Positions 18,440 through 26,767 of a stretch of 64,000 bases of DNA are shown here, piece by piece. Source of the DNA: JAGNLA01 sp964472265 (GTDB taxonomy: Bacteria; Caldisericota; Caldisericia; JAAYUI01); NCBI GenBank assembly GCA_964472265.1, contig CAYYJO010000002.1, positions 1-64,000 of the forward strand. The letters run 5' to 3'. The stretch's first letter is position 1. The number at the start of each line of letters is the position of its first letter. The notes under the pieces are model-generated. The model was not told the DNA's origin and did no database searches. It saw only the letters and a list, made by a program, of their open reading frames with translations. The position numbers were made by a program, and so were the translations under genes.

Positions 18440-19307
18440 TCTCTAAACAAACCTCCGATAGTGTCTGTACGGCCAAATCATACTCTTCCGGCGTAATTCT
18501 TCTGTCCAGACCAACAATTTGGCTGGCATGGTGTGCCGGAAAGTACTGGCTCATTAGAGAAATATACACATCTTTGATATTTTTTGCAATCCATTCAAGA
18601 ACATCGCTTGAACCCGACCTGTTTTCCGGCAACACAAGATGTCTGATCAGAAGGCCTTTTCTTGCGATGCCATCAACAATCTCCAATTGCCCCACCTGAC
18701 GATGCATCTCGAGGACGGCAAGCCTGTTGTTTTCAACATAATTTGGCACACCCGAATTTATTTTCGCCATCTCGTCGTCGCCATACTTCATGTCTGGCAT
18801 GTAAATCTGTATTACGCCTTCAAGTAGCCTTAAGACCTCGATTTTTTCGTAGCCTGAGTCGTTAAAGAGAATAGGAATCGTTAACCCGTTTGCTCTGGCG
18901 ATGTTGATGGCATGGGCAATTTGTGGGATATAATGGGTGGGTGTTACAAGATTTATGTTATGGCACTTGCGTTTCTCAAGATTTAACATAATTTTAGCCA
19001 AATCGGGCACGTCCACCTCATAGCCGTTGTCCAACTGTGAGATCTGGAAATTCTGACAAAATTTGCACGACATTGTACAATGTGAAAAAAATATAGTCCC
19101 GGAGCCGTTTATTCCAGATATCGGAGGTTCTTCGCCATGATGTGGCCCGTTTGAGTTTATCTTGACAGTAGCCCCTGCCCTGCAGTAGCCTTTTTCTCCA
19201 TTCAATCTGTCGGCATGGCACTCTCTGGGGCACAGTCTGCATGGCGACATCATGTCATAGAGCTTTTTGATATTGTCATCCATTTCAGGAATTATCAATT
19301 CTTCCAC
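18411..19307 (-). CDS. Radical SAM protein, PflX/AmmeMemoRadiSam-like family
   Basis: The 298-residue protein has an N-terminal cysteine motif (CRLCPREC, then GYCRAG) followed by the radical SAM cluster motif CTMSCKFC (CxxxCxxC, about residues 76-83). It then has a TIM-barrel core with HLVLPEN. These features match the family annotated as PflX or pyruvate-formate-lyase-activating-like. The real substrate is unknown, and no glycyl radical enzyme lies nearby, so activase function should not be assumed. It starts at GTG 19307, immediately downstream of a promoter; an ATG eight codons in is the alternative. It is followed, with overlap, by the propeller protein. Confidence 0.88.
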   Translation of the reverse strand: MEELIIPEMDDNIKKLYDMMSPCRLCPRECHADRLNGEKGYCRAGATVKINSNGPHHGEEPPISGINGSGTIFFSHCTMSCKFCQNFQISQLDNGYEVDVPDLAKIMLNLEKRKCHNINLVTPTHYIPQIAHAINIARANGLTIPILFNDSGYEKIEVLRLLEGVIQIYMPDMKYGDDEMAKINSGVPNYVENNRLAVLEMHRQVGQLEIVDGIARKGLLIRHLVLPENRSGSSDVLEWIAKNIKDVYISLMSQYFPAHHASQIVGLDRRITPEEYDLAVQTLSEVCLENGWVQPLED

Positions 19308-19313
19308 GCCTCA

Positions 19314-19342
19314 ATCATAATCAATGGGCGAACCGCAGGCAA
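19314..19342 (-). promoter_or_regulatory. Promoter of the radical SAM gene, leaderless type
   Basis: On the minus strand TTGCCT (19342-19337) and TATGAT (19319-19314) are 17 bp apart. Six nucleotides (TGAGGC) separate the -10 box from GTG 19307. The GAGG in that gap touches the start codon and is too close to act as a normal Shine-Dalgarno sequence. Confidence 0.65.
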
Positions 19343-19360
19343 GGAAGACAAGGTTGAACC

Positions 19361-19375
19361 GGAACTGGCCGTTCC
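19361..19375. promoter_or_regulatory. Inverted repeat between divergent genes, possible operator
   Basis: GGAAC and GTTCC arms flank a 5-nt centre (TGGCC) in the 98-bp divergent region. The repeat follows a TTGAAC hexamer (19354-19359), which has AGTATT 17 bp downstream as a weak -10 for the surface protein gene. A repressor bound here could block that promoter; this is inference from position and symmetry. Confidence 0.35.
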
Positions 19376-19405
19376 AAGTATTAGAGTAAACCCAGGAGGT
19401 TCAAA

Positions 19406-21943
19406 ATGAGAAAAAACATAACCTTCATGATAGCGATAGCGATGCTTCTTACCATTGCACCAATCCATTTTGTCACTCAAACCAGCCAGACGGCATCGGC
19501 CATGACAGCTGCCACACTCATAGTGACAACCGATCCAGCCGTCTTGACTGCAGGTGTGGTCTCGGAGCTGGCCGGCGATGATCCATTCACGGTCAAGGTG
19601 ACAGATGCTGACGGAAACCCTGTTGACCTCACACTCGGTGGAACCGTGAAAGATGTAGATGTCTGGAACAATCTTTTCAAGGACCCTCACCCCGAAATTC
19701 TACCGCAATACTATTGGGTCAGAACTGACCTTCACAATGACGATGCAACCGACATTTGCAACAAACGTCTTTTCCCGTCACTTCAGAACCCGATTTCAAT
19801 CGATTTCACCCAGGCAAGGGAAGGCATATACAGATTCAAAGGTTTTGTGGCAAACGATGTTGGTGAATTCAAACTCACTGTCTATACTCCAGACCGCAGG
19901 CAGGCAGGCGTTACAACCGTAAAGGTTTCTGCGCCTATCATTGACTACGCAATCTACAACACAGAAGACCCGGAGAAGAGAGTTTTCCACACTCCTGGCG
20001 ATCCTGACTTCATAATGACTGCAGCTGACAACAGAGTCTATCACATCACAACCACTCTCAAGACCGCGGATGGAAAGCTCATTCGTGGATTGGCAACCGG
20101 CGTTCAGACTTGCGACAGCTACACTTCAACAAGACTCACTGTGGCAACAACCATGCTTGGAAACTTCGGCTTCAACCGACCAACTTACGTTGTCGACCAG
20201 GACTGGGTGACAGGTTCAAACATCTCGTTTGTTGCTGACTGGGGCGAAAGGTACTGGATACAGATCGGCATTGACTACAACAATGATGGCCAGGTCTCAC
20301 TAAGCAGCAAGGAAATCTTCGACATCGGCGGCTTCTCGGTAAAGCGCTGGGATGGTTCAATTTGGAACAACACCAACTACCAGACCTTCTACAACACCAC
20401 CTGCACGATGTTTGACGATGGAACTTTTGCCAACTACTACCACTTTGACTTCACAGACAAGGAAACCGGATGGGGCATGGGTTGCATCTACAACTCACCA
20501 TACTCTGGATGTTTCCTGTTCCCTGATCTCAACGATGACGGAATCCTAAACTACAACGACTCTCTCAAGCTCAACAACATGGGGCAGACAGAGTTTTATA
20601 TCTTTGCAAACGATGTGTGCGGAATTACCTGCCTTCTTGGCATCAACCCTTATGGCAATCATGATGTTGCCGGAAGAGCACCAATTGGTGAAAAAGACCC
20701 CCAGGATGTCAGGAAACGCTGGAATGGCGATGGAACCTACAAGCTTGACTTCGATGCATTCGTCTCCTTCTCCACTTCATCTTCTACCACACAGTCATCG
20801 GCAGGCATAAAGGCTACAGTAAACTTTGCACCTGAATTCCTCGAAGTTGGGAAACCGGCTTCGTGCGAAGTAACCGTTGTCACAAAGGACACCGGCAAGC
20901 CGATCGACAAGGCAAAGGTTACTCTTGAAGGTGCGGGCGTGCTTCTAAACGAAAAGACCGACACAAACGGCAAGGCCTATTTCAACTTCATCCCTCAAAA
21001 AGAAGGAGCCATCAAGATAACAATCGATGGCGGGGAGAATTTTGGCAAGGAAACAAAGGAAGTACAGGTGAGAAAAGACTTGATTCCACCAACGCTCACC
21101 ATCGACAACACCCCGCTTCTGACCAAGTATACCCTCGTCAGGATCAGCGGAACCACCGAACCAAACGCAACTGTAAAGGTCAATGACAAACCGGCAATCG
21201 TAACAGACAAGGGTGTCTGGTCGGTAGATGTGGTACTAAAAGAAGGCGAAAACGTAATCAATATCGTGGCAACCGATCCATCTGGAAATCCCACCTCTAA
21301 AACCTTCACGATCACTGTGGACACAACCCCACCGGCAATCACGTTCGAGCACATCGACAATCTCGTGAACGCAACATCCCTGACCGTCAAAGGTTCAGTC
21401 TCTGAGCCGTGTCAGGTGACAATAGGTGACAAAACCATCAAAACATCGGGCACCTTCTCACTTGAGATTCAAACAGGCTTCGGACCCGGCAAGGTTTCTG
21501 CAACAGCAACCGACGAGGCCGGAAACGAATCATCGGCATCTGCAAGCTGGATCAACTACAGAAGGCGCACAATCCAGATGACTGTAGGTTCAAAAGCGAT
21601 GTTGATAGACGGATCAGCCCACGAGCTCGACGTTGAGCCGTTTGTAACCCAGAACACCCTCGTTGTCCCCTTGAGAGCCGTCTCGGAGGCACTCGGAGCG
21701 ACCGTCAACTACGACGCAAAAACAAGATCAATCGACATCCTCCTTGACGACAAACAGGTAATCATGCAGATCAACCTCAAGGTTATGATCGTCAACGGTG
21801 AAAAGGTCAATCTCGCCGTCGCCCCGCTGATAAAAAACGGCCGAACCTTCATCCCTTTCAGGGCAATTGCTGAGGCGTTCGGATGTGACGTCAAGTGGGC
21901 ATCGGAAACAAAAGAAGTTGTGATCACCAGGCTTTGGTACTAG
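19406..21943 (+). CDS. Large surface protein with Ca-binding-like loops, Ig-like modules and stalk domain
   Basis: This 845-residue protein has a Sec signal peptide (about residues 1-31, ending ASA). An unrecognised N-terminal beta-rich half contains EF-hand/dockerin-like acidic loops (DYNNDGQVS, DLNDDGILNYND) typical of calcium sites. A carboxypeptidase-regulatory/Ig-like segment follows (about 470-550), then two tandem Ig-like modules (about 555-720; VRISGTTEPNATVKVNDKPA), and a C-terminal copper-amine-oxidase-N-like stalk domain (about 725-845; LVVPLRAVSEALGATVNY and FIPFRAIAEAFGCDVKW). A strong AGGAGG precedes the ATG and an intrinsic terminator follows, so it is probably a single-gene transcript. 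An exported structural or adhesive role is inferred. Confidence 0.86.
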   Translation: MRKNITFMIAIAMLLTIAPIHFVTQTSQTASAMTAATLIVTTDPAVLTAGVVSELAGDDPFTVKVTDADGNPVDLTLGGTVKDVDVWNNLFKDPHPEILPQYYWVRTDLHNDDATDICNKRLFPSLQNPISIDFTQAREGIYRFKGFVANDVGEFKLTVYTPDRRQAGVTTVKVSAPIIDYAIYNTEDPEKRVFHTPGDPDFIMTAADNRVYHITTTLKTADGKLIRGLATGVQTCDSYTSTRLTVATTMLGNFGFNRPTYVVDQDWVTGSNISFVADWGERYWIQIGIDYNNDGQVSLSSKEIFDIGGFSVKRWDGSIWNNTNYQTFYNTTCTMFDDGTFANYYHFDFTDKETGWGMGCIYNSPYSGCFLFPDLNDDGILNYNDSLKLNNMGQTEFYIFANDVCGITCLLGINPYGNHDVAGRAPIGEKDPQDVRKRWNGDGTYKLDFDAFVSFSTSSSTTQSSAGIKATVNFAPEFLEVGKPASCEVTVVTKDTGKPIDKAKVTLEGAGVLLNEKTDTNGKAYFNFIPQKEGAIKITIDGGENFGKETKEVQVRKDLIPPTLTIDNTPLLTKYTLVRISGTTEPNATVKVNDKPAIVTDKGVWSVDVVLKEGENVINIVATDPSGNPTSKTFTITVDTTPPAITFEHIDNLVNATSLTVKGSVSEPCQVTIGDKTIKTSGTFSLEIQTGFGPGKVSATATDEAGNESSASASWINYRRRTIQMTVGSKAMLIDGSAHELDVEPFVTQNTLVVPLRAVSEALGATVNYDAKTRSIDILLDDKQVIMQINLKVMIVNGEKVNLAVAPLIKNGRTFIPFRAIAEAFGCDVKWASETKEVVITRLWY

Positions 21944-21965
21944 TCCTCCTTAAGCCTTGATCAGC

Positions 21966-21997
21966 AAAGCCCGGCGTCTTTGCCGGGCTTTTTCTTT
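21966..21997 (+). terminator. Strong intrinsic terminator after the surface protein gene
   Basis: A perfect 10-bp stem, AAAGCCCGGC (21966-21975) with GCCGGGCTTT (21982-21991), has a 6-nt loop and is followed by a T-rich tail. Confidence 0.95.
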
Positions 21998-22021
21998 TGC
22001 AGGCCTTTGTGCTTTTGTCAA

Positions 22022-22049
22022 TTGACTAACAGGCACCAATAGATAAAAT
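22022..22049 (+). promoter_or_regulatory. Promoter of the roadblock/LC7 gene
   Basis: TTGACT (22022-22027) and TAAAAT (22044-22049) are 16 bp apart. The ATG at 22060 begins 10 nt after the -10 box, so the leader is at most a few nucleotides. No Shine-Dalgarno sequence is present. Confidence 0.6.
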
Positions 22050-22059
22050 CATTAACAAT

Positions 22060-22434
22060 ATGACACAACCGGCAATTGGCGCAATCAGACAGATAGTTGA
22101 CCAGATGACCAGAAGCAACCCAGACATCATCGGCTGCACACTGGTTTCAGACGACGGGCTCCCTGTCTATGGCGTTATTCCTGATTATGTAGAAGAAGAC
22201 TCCGTTGCAGCAATGTCTGCAACGCTTTATGCCCTTGGTGAAAGGGTCATAGATGATCTGATAAAAGGAAACCTTGAACAGGTCTACATTAAAGGGGACA
22301 AAGGGTATGTGATAATATCTTCAGTTGCTCCGCTTGGAACACTCGCCGTTCTTGCAAAATCAACGGCGAAACTGGGCTATGTCCTTATGGTTCTAAGACA
22401 GGTTATTTCAGACCTGGTTCAAACCGCTCGTTGA
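22060..22434 (+). CDS. Roadblock/LC7 domain protein
   Basis: The 124-residue protein is a single roadblock/LC7 domain: helix, then strand IIGCTLVSDDGLPVYGVIP, helix AAMSATLYALGERVIDDL, strands QVYIKGDKGYVIISSV and a final helix. Bacterial members often regulate Ras-like GTPases (MglB on MglA) or act in polarity, but no GTPase gene lies beside it, so its partner is unknown. It stands alone behind its own promoter. Its 3' end overlaps the convergent nadE gene by 27 bp. Confidence 0.85.
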   Translation: MTQPAIGAIRQIVDQMTRSNPDIIGCTLVSDDGLPVYGVIPDYVEEDSVAAMSATLYALGERVIDDLIKGNLEQVYIKGDKGYVIISSVAPLGTLAVLAKSTAKLGYVLMVLRQVISDLVQTAR

Positions 22435-23232
22435 CCAGTCCTTGATATAGTTAAAATCAATTCCAACCGTTCTCGAACTCAGCTTGCAAACCGGTGGCAT
22501 GACACGCTTGAAGTGCGATTTCATGACCATTTTCCTGACACGCCTGATCTCTTCGACAGTAAAATCCTGACTTTCAAGACCCTTATCGTCCAGTTCTCCT
22601 TCAACCATTGAGTAAAGCATCATGTCCAGCTTTTCGTAAGTGATGCCCATTTCGCCTTCATCGGTCTGACCAGCCCAGAGGTCGGCAGTCGGAGGTTTTG
22701 CGATGATTTCCTCAGGAACACCGATATGTCTTGCCAAAGCCCTGACCTGGGTTTTGTAAAGGTCGCCGATTGGATAGCACCCGGCAGCCATGTCGCCCCA
22801 CCAGGTTGTGTAGCCGACAAGGATTTCTGATTTGTTTGATGTGCCAAGAACGATTGACTTTGTTGCCTGCGACTGGTCGAAAACAACGCACATCCTCAGT
22901 CTTGCAAGAAGGTTTCCGAGCCTTAGCTTATCAACTTCTTCGGGGTAGCCTTCAGCCATTTTTGTTATCTCGATATGTTTGGTTGGAATCGAGAATTTGT
23001 CGGCAACAAGCTTTGCGTGGGAGAGTGATTCCGGGCTTGAAAGCCTGTAGGGGAGCATGAGGCCAAGAACCTTTTCGCTGCCGAGAACCCTTGCTGCCAA
23101 TCCAGCGACAACGGCAGAATCGAGACCGCCGGAGAGACCAAGCACAACACCGGAAAACCCAGAGGCCTCAATGGTATGGGCGATGAATCCACCAATGACC
23201 TTCTCAGCCTTGACCAGATCAATCTCAAGCAT
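22408..23232 (-). CDS. nadE: NAD+ synthetase
   Basis: The enzyme amidates deamido-NAD to NAD in the last biosynthetic step. From ATG 23232 it has 274 residues, the size of the ammonia-type synthetase. It has the PP-loop LGLSGGLDSAVV and the conserved stretches VLGTSNKSEILVGY and PPTADLWAGQTDEGEMG. I chose 23232 over an upstream start at 23277 because AAGGAG lies 7 nt before it and the family N-terminus fits. It overlaps the nitrilase gene by 8 bp. The nitrilase-like neighbour may supply ammonia from glutamine. Confidence 0.96.
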   Translation of the reverse strand: MLEIDLVKAEKVIGGFIAHTIEASGFSGVVLGLSGGLDSAVVAGLAARVLGSEKVLGLMLPYRLSSPESLSHAKLVADKFSIPTKHIEITKMAEGYPEEVDKLRLGNLLARLRMCVVFDQSQATKSIVLGTSNKSEILVGYTTWWGDMAAGCYPIGDLYKTQVRALARHIGVPEEIIAKPPTADLWAGQTDEGEMGITYEKLDMMLYSMVEGELDDKGLESQDFTVEEIRRVRKMVMKSHFKRVMPPVCKLSSRTVGIDFNYIKDWSTSGLNQV

Positions 23233-24052
23233 CTTCCAGCTCCTTTTTAACAAGATCAGTCCTGCGCTCTCTGACAAGCGACATTTTCATTCTTGCTTTG
23301 GCTACATCCTTGAGGTCAATATCAACAAAACCCAAAGCCTCATCGAGTTCCGGCAACTCAAGAATTGTTGAGCCATTGGGTGCACAAACTCTTGAATTTC
23401 CAATGAACGATACGCCATCTTCAATGCCAACCATGTTGCAGCTTACAAAAAACACCTGGTTGCAAAAGGCAGAGTTGGCAACAGTTCGTTCAAGCGAGTT
23501 GGATATCTTGAAACCATCCTTTGAGAGGTTTCTGGCAGGAATGGCCGAGGAAGCGATTATTATTTTTGCTCCCTGAACCGAATAAACAAAGGACAATTCA
23601 GGGTGCCAGATGTCACGGCAAACAAGCAATCCAATCTTCCCAAATGGCGAGTCAAACGATTTCAGACTGTCACCCTTGCCAAAATATCTGAGTTCATCAA
23701 ACATTCCGTGTGTTGGCAGGTTGGTTTTGTCGTAGTGGGCGAGGATTTTGCCATCGTGGAAAAACACGCTTGAAATCTTTGGAATTCCATCCTCAGCGAG
23801 CCTTGGGAATGATGACACAACTGCTATCTTTTTTGAAATTTCCCTTATCGGATCAAGCAGCGGAGATTCCAGTTCAATCGAAAGCGGGAGCGCCAAATCC
23901 TGGAGCGTGTATCCAGTGAGAAAAAGTTCTGGAAAGACAATTATTTGTGCCTTGTTATCGATTGCCTTTTGAGCAAAGTCCAATGTTTTGGAAATGTTAG
24001 CCTTTACGTCGGCAAATTTTGGAGAAAGCTGGGCGAGTGCAATTCTAGTCAC
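23225..24052 (-). CDS. Carbon-nitrogen hydrolase (nitrilase superfamily), probable glutaminase partner of NadE
   Basis: From GTG 24052 the protein has 275 residues with the Glu-Lys-Cys triad: Glu in VFPELFLTGY, Lys in YDKTNLP, Cys in LLVCRDIWHPE. The closest known architecture is the N-terminal glutaminase domain of glutamine-dependent NAD synthetases. It lies directly upstream of a separate nadE with an 8-bp overlap, so a split two-subunit enzyme is likely. Start choice: GTG 24052 follows AGGGGG and gives the usual MTRIALAQL opening; the frame extends upstream to 24109. An independent amidase remains possible. Confidence 0.88.
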   Translation of the reverse strand: MTRIALAQLSPKFADVKANISKTLDFAQKAIDNKAQIIVFPELFLTGYTLQDLALPLSIELESPLLDPIREISKKIAVVSSFPRLAEDGIPKISSVFFHDGKILAHYDKTNLPTHGMFDELRYFGKGDSLKSFDSPFGKIGLLVCRDIWHPELSFVYSVQGAKIIIASSAIPARNLSKDGFKISNSLERTVANSAFCNQVFFVSCNMVGIEDGVSFIGNSRVCAPNGSTILELPELDEALGFVDIDLKDVAKARMKMSLVRERRTDLVKKELEDA

Positions 24053-24584
24053 GTTCGAGCAACCCCCTTTTGTTGAGTGCGTAGGCAAAAGGAAGACCAA
24101 GAATTGCAAGCACGCCTAACTCACCAAGGGCTACATAGCCACCGGTTGCAAGGAAAGCCGTAAGCTGGAACCCTTCGAAAACCTCCGAGAAAGCCCCTAT
24201 TCCTGTCGGAATCTGAACCGCTCCGATGAGAACAGGGAGATAGAAGCCTACAATCAAGCCATTGATGATGATAGGTGGAATCGCACCCAGCCAAATTTTT
24301 TTTGTTCTGCCAAGCCACCATGTCAAAAGTGCAGCGATCAGGGTTGCAAGCGTCCCAAAAACGATGTCTACAATACCAAGCCCCCAGAGAATGTTTGAAA
24401 CCAGACAACCGATTGTTACGCCAAAAATGGCTTCTGGCCAGAAGAATGGCAAAATAGTCAACACTTCGGCAATCCTGAACTGAATGGCTCCGAAAGAAAT
24501 AAATGGTACTGCTGCAACCAAACCGATGTAGGCTGCAGCAATAACAGCGCCTCTGGCAATTCTGACAACTCCACTGGTCTTCAT
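24045..24584 (-). CDS. queT: QueT-family ECF transporter S component (queuosine precursor uptake)
   Basis: This 179-residue integral membrane protein has about five or six hydrophobic segments and the QueT signature region (GAIQFRIAEVLTILPFFWPE, then IGCLVSNILWGLGIVDIVFG and GTLATLIAALLTWWLG). In the family it is the substrate-binding S component of an energy-coupling-factor importer for queuine or a precursor. The shared EcfAAT module is not in this window. Tgt, which inserts the base into tRNA, is encoded at 54.9-56.0 kb, giving the pathway a user. It overlaps the NUDIX gene by 4 bp and the nitrilase gene by 8 bp. Confidence 0.87.
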   Translation of the reverse strand: MKTSGVVRIARGAVIAAAYIGLVAAVPFISFGAIQFRIAEVLTILPFFWPEAIFGVTIGCLVSNILWGLGIVDIVFGTLATLIAALLTWWLGRTKKIWLGAIPPIIINGLIVGFYLPVLIGAVQIPTGIGAFSEVFEGFQLTAFLATGGYVALGELGVLAILGLPFAYALNKRGLLERD

Positions 24585-25099
24585 CGTTTCCTCATAAGAT
24601 ACAAACCTGTAACTGCAATCGTTTTTGCATCCCTTATTCTATCACAATTGATCGCTTCGACAAATTCGTCAAAAGTCATGAGGAAGGCTTCGGTGTCCTC
24701 GTCATCGTCTGGATTTGGATCACCCTTCACAAGCTGTGTTGCAAGGAAAAAATGGTACATCTCCGAACTGATTCCGGGAGAGGCGAAAGCATGACCCATG
24801 TACTCAAGTTTTCCAGCTTTGTAGCCTGTCTCTTCCTCAAGTTCACGAAACGCTGTAGACTCAATCGCCTCAAGTGGTTCCGATTTACCGGCCGGAACCT
24901 CAACAAGAACGTCGTTTGCAGGAGACCTGTATTGCCTGACAAGCACAACCTCGTTGCTGTCTGTGATGGCCAGAACTACGACCGCTTCAAAGTTTGTCTC
25001 GATGTACTGTCTTTCAACGACGCTGTCAAGCCTTATCTGATCTATGACAACATCAAAGAGCTTTCCGTGCCAGACTCTCTTCGAAGACACCTTCTCCAT
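24581..25099 (-). CDS. NUDIX hydrolase, ADP-ribose pyrophosphatase-like
   Basis: The 172-residue protein has a complete Nudix box (GKSEPLEAIESTAFRELEEE then TGY, about residues 71-93), with the catalytic REXXEE core. The N-terminal beta region and the VVVLAITDSNEVVLVRQYR stretch match the ADP-ribose pyrophosphatase subgroup, which cleaves ADP-ribose to AMP and ribose-5-phosphate. It lies 2 bp after the RNase J gene and overlaps queT by 4 bp. Presence in an operon with nadE would fit turnover of NAD-derived nucleotides. Confidence 0.92.
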   Translation of the reverse strand: MEKVSSKRVWHGKLFDVVIDQIRLDSVVERQYIETNFEAVVVLAITDSNEVVLVRQYRSPANDVLVEVPAGKSEPLEAIESTAFRELEEETGYKAGKLEYMGHAFASPGISSEMYHFFLATQLVKGDPNPDDDEDTEAFLMTFDEFVEAINCDRIRDAKTIAVTGLYLMRKR

Positions 25100-25101
25100 G
25101 A

Positions 25102-26763
25102 TCAGAAACTGAGCACCGAGACTGTGATGATCGGATTTGAGTGCTTGTTGTCAAACAAATAGTCGCTCACTTTATCGCGAATTGACTTTTTAAGCTGATC
25201 CTGTGTTCCCTTGTTTGATTTCCATGTCTTCACGGCATTTGTAACTACGTTTTTTATCTCGTCTACAAAGCCATTGCTGTCGCGCATGAAGATGAATCCC
25301 TGGCTTGCAATCTCAGGTCCGGCGATCACTTCACGGCTAAGCATGGACACACCAAGTGTTATCGACATGAACCCGTCACGGCTGAGCTTTGTACGCTCCT
25401 TGAGAACCGAAGTGCCGATGTCACCAACCGATGCGCCGTCGATGTAGACAGAGCTTGCAGGGACTTTTTTGGCTATCTTGCCTTTTGCGCTTGTGATCTG
25501 AATCTGGTCACCATTTTCGCACAGGAAGACATTTTCCTTGGCTATTCCAAGTTCCTGGGCAATCTGTGAATGGAACCAGAGGTGTTTGAACTCGCCGTGT
25601 ACAGGAATGAAAAATTTTGGTCTTGTGAGGGCAAGCAGAATCTTCATCTCTTCCTGCGAACCGTGCCCAGAAACATGGATTCCGTCAATTCGTCTGTATA
25701 GGACTGTTGCTCCAAGTTTGAGCAAACTGGAGACTATTTTTGAAACAAGCGTTTCATTGCCTGGAATCGGGTCAGCGGAAAGGATGACCGTATCATTTTT
25801 GATGATCCTGATTTTTGGGTGTGTTGCGCTGGCAATCTTTGACATGCCCGACATTGGTTCGCCCTGAGAGCCGGTAGTAACCACCACAACTTTGTTAGCC
25901 GGGAGTTTGTCGGCCTGTTCAGGAGTGACAACGATGGCATCGTTCATCTTGAAATAGCCAAGCCTTTTTGCGACCCTGATGGTTTCGATGATACTCTTGC
26001 CGTCGATGAGTAGTTTTCTGCCGTACTTCTCGGTCACTTCGGCGATCTGCTGGAGCCTGTGGAGATTTGTGGCAAACGTTGCAACGATGACTCTTCCGGG
26101 TGATGTCTGGAACAGCTTGTCAAATGTTTTTCCAACCGTTGATTCGGAGCCGGTGTAGCCTTCCTCGTCGGCGTTTGTTGAGTCGGAGAGCAGGCATAGC
26201 ACGCCCTTGAGTCCGAGTTCTCCAAATCGCTGGAGGTCTATTGCGTGGTTGTCAATCGGGTTCAGGTCGATCTTGAAATCGCCTGAATGGACGACCACTC
26301 CTTGCGGGAAGTGCATTGCGATTGCTCCGCCCTCCGGTATCGAGTGGTTCACTCTGATGTACTCAAACTTCACATTCGCAATGTGGAAGCTTTTTCCAAA
26401 CTCGATCTTCCTGTAGTCAACCGGTCGCACTGACCCTGGAATAAACTCATCGGCAATGCCGATTGTCAGCTCTGAGCCATAAACCGGCGCCTTCACCTTC
26501 TCCAAAACATACCTGAGTCCGCCGATGTGGTCGGCGTGACCGTGTGTGAGAAAGATTGCCTTCACCTTTGAAGCTATCTGGCTGATATAGGTGAGGTCTG
26601 GAATGACTTTGTCAATGCCGGGCAGATCAGAGTCCGGGAATTTGAAGCCTGCGTCAATGATGATCGCACTGCTGTCCCATTCAATGACAGTCATGTTCTT
26701 GCCGATCTCTCCCAGTCCTCCTAGAGGAGTAATGGTTATCGGCGTTTCTTGGGTTTTTCGCAT
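25102..26763 (-). CDS. rnj: Ribonuclease J
   Basis: RNase J combines endonuclease and 5'-3' exonuclease activity in mRNA decay and rRNA maturation. The 553-residue protein has the metallo-beta-lactamase motif LTHGHADHIGG, the opening PLGGLGEIGKNMTVIE, a beta-CASP domain (ATFATNLHRLQQIAE; GSQGEPMSGMSKIA; HVSGHGSQEE), a late FIPVHGEFKHLWFH motif and a C-terminal domain. AGGA lies just upstream of the ATG. It shares an operon with PNPase and rpsO, so 5'-3' and 3'-5' RNA decay enzymes are made together. No RNase E-like gene was seen. Confidence 0.96.
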   Translation of the reverse strand: MRKTQETPITITPLGGLGEIGKNMTVIEWDSSAIIIDAGFKFPDSDLPGIDKVIPDLTYISQIASKVKAIFLTHGHADHIGGLRYVLEKVKAPVYGSELTIGIADEFIPGSVRPVDYRKIEFGKSFHIANVKFEYIRVNHSIPEGGAIAMHFPQGVVVHSGDFKIDLNPIDNHAIDLQRFGELGLKGVLCLLSDSTNADEEGYTGSESTVGKTFDKLFQTSPGRVIVATFATNLHRLQQIAEVTEKYGRKLLIDGKSIIETIRVAKRLGYFKMNDAIVVTPEQADKLPANKVVVVTTGSQGEPMSGMSKIASATHPKIRIIKNDTVILSADPIPGNETLVSKIVSSLLKLGATVLYRRIDGIHVSGHGSQEEMKILLALTRPKFFIPVHGEFKHLWFHSQIAQELGIAKENVFLCENGDQIQITSAKGKIAKKVPASSVYIDGASVGDIGTSVLKERTKLSRDGFMSITLGVSMLSREVIAGPEIASQGFIFMRDSNGFVDEIKNVVTNAVKTWKSNKGTQDQLKKSIRDKVSDYLFDNKHSNPIITVSVLSF

Positions 26764-26767
26764 TTTT

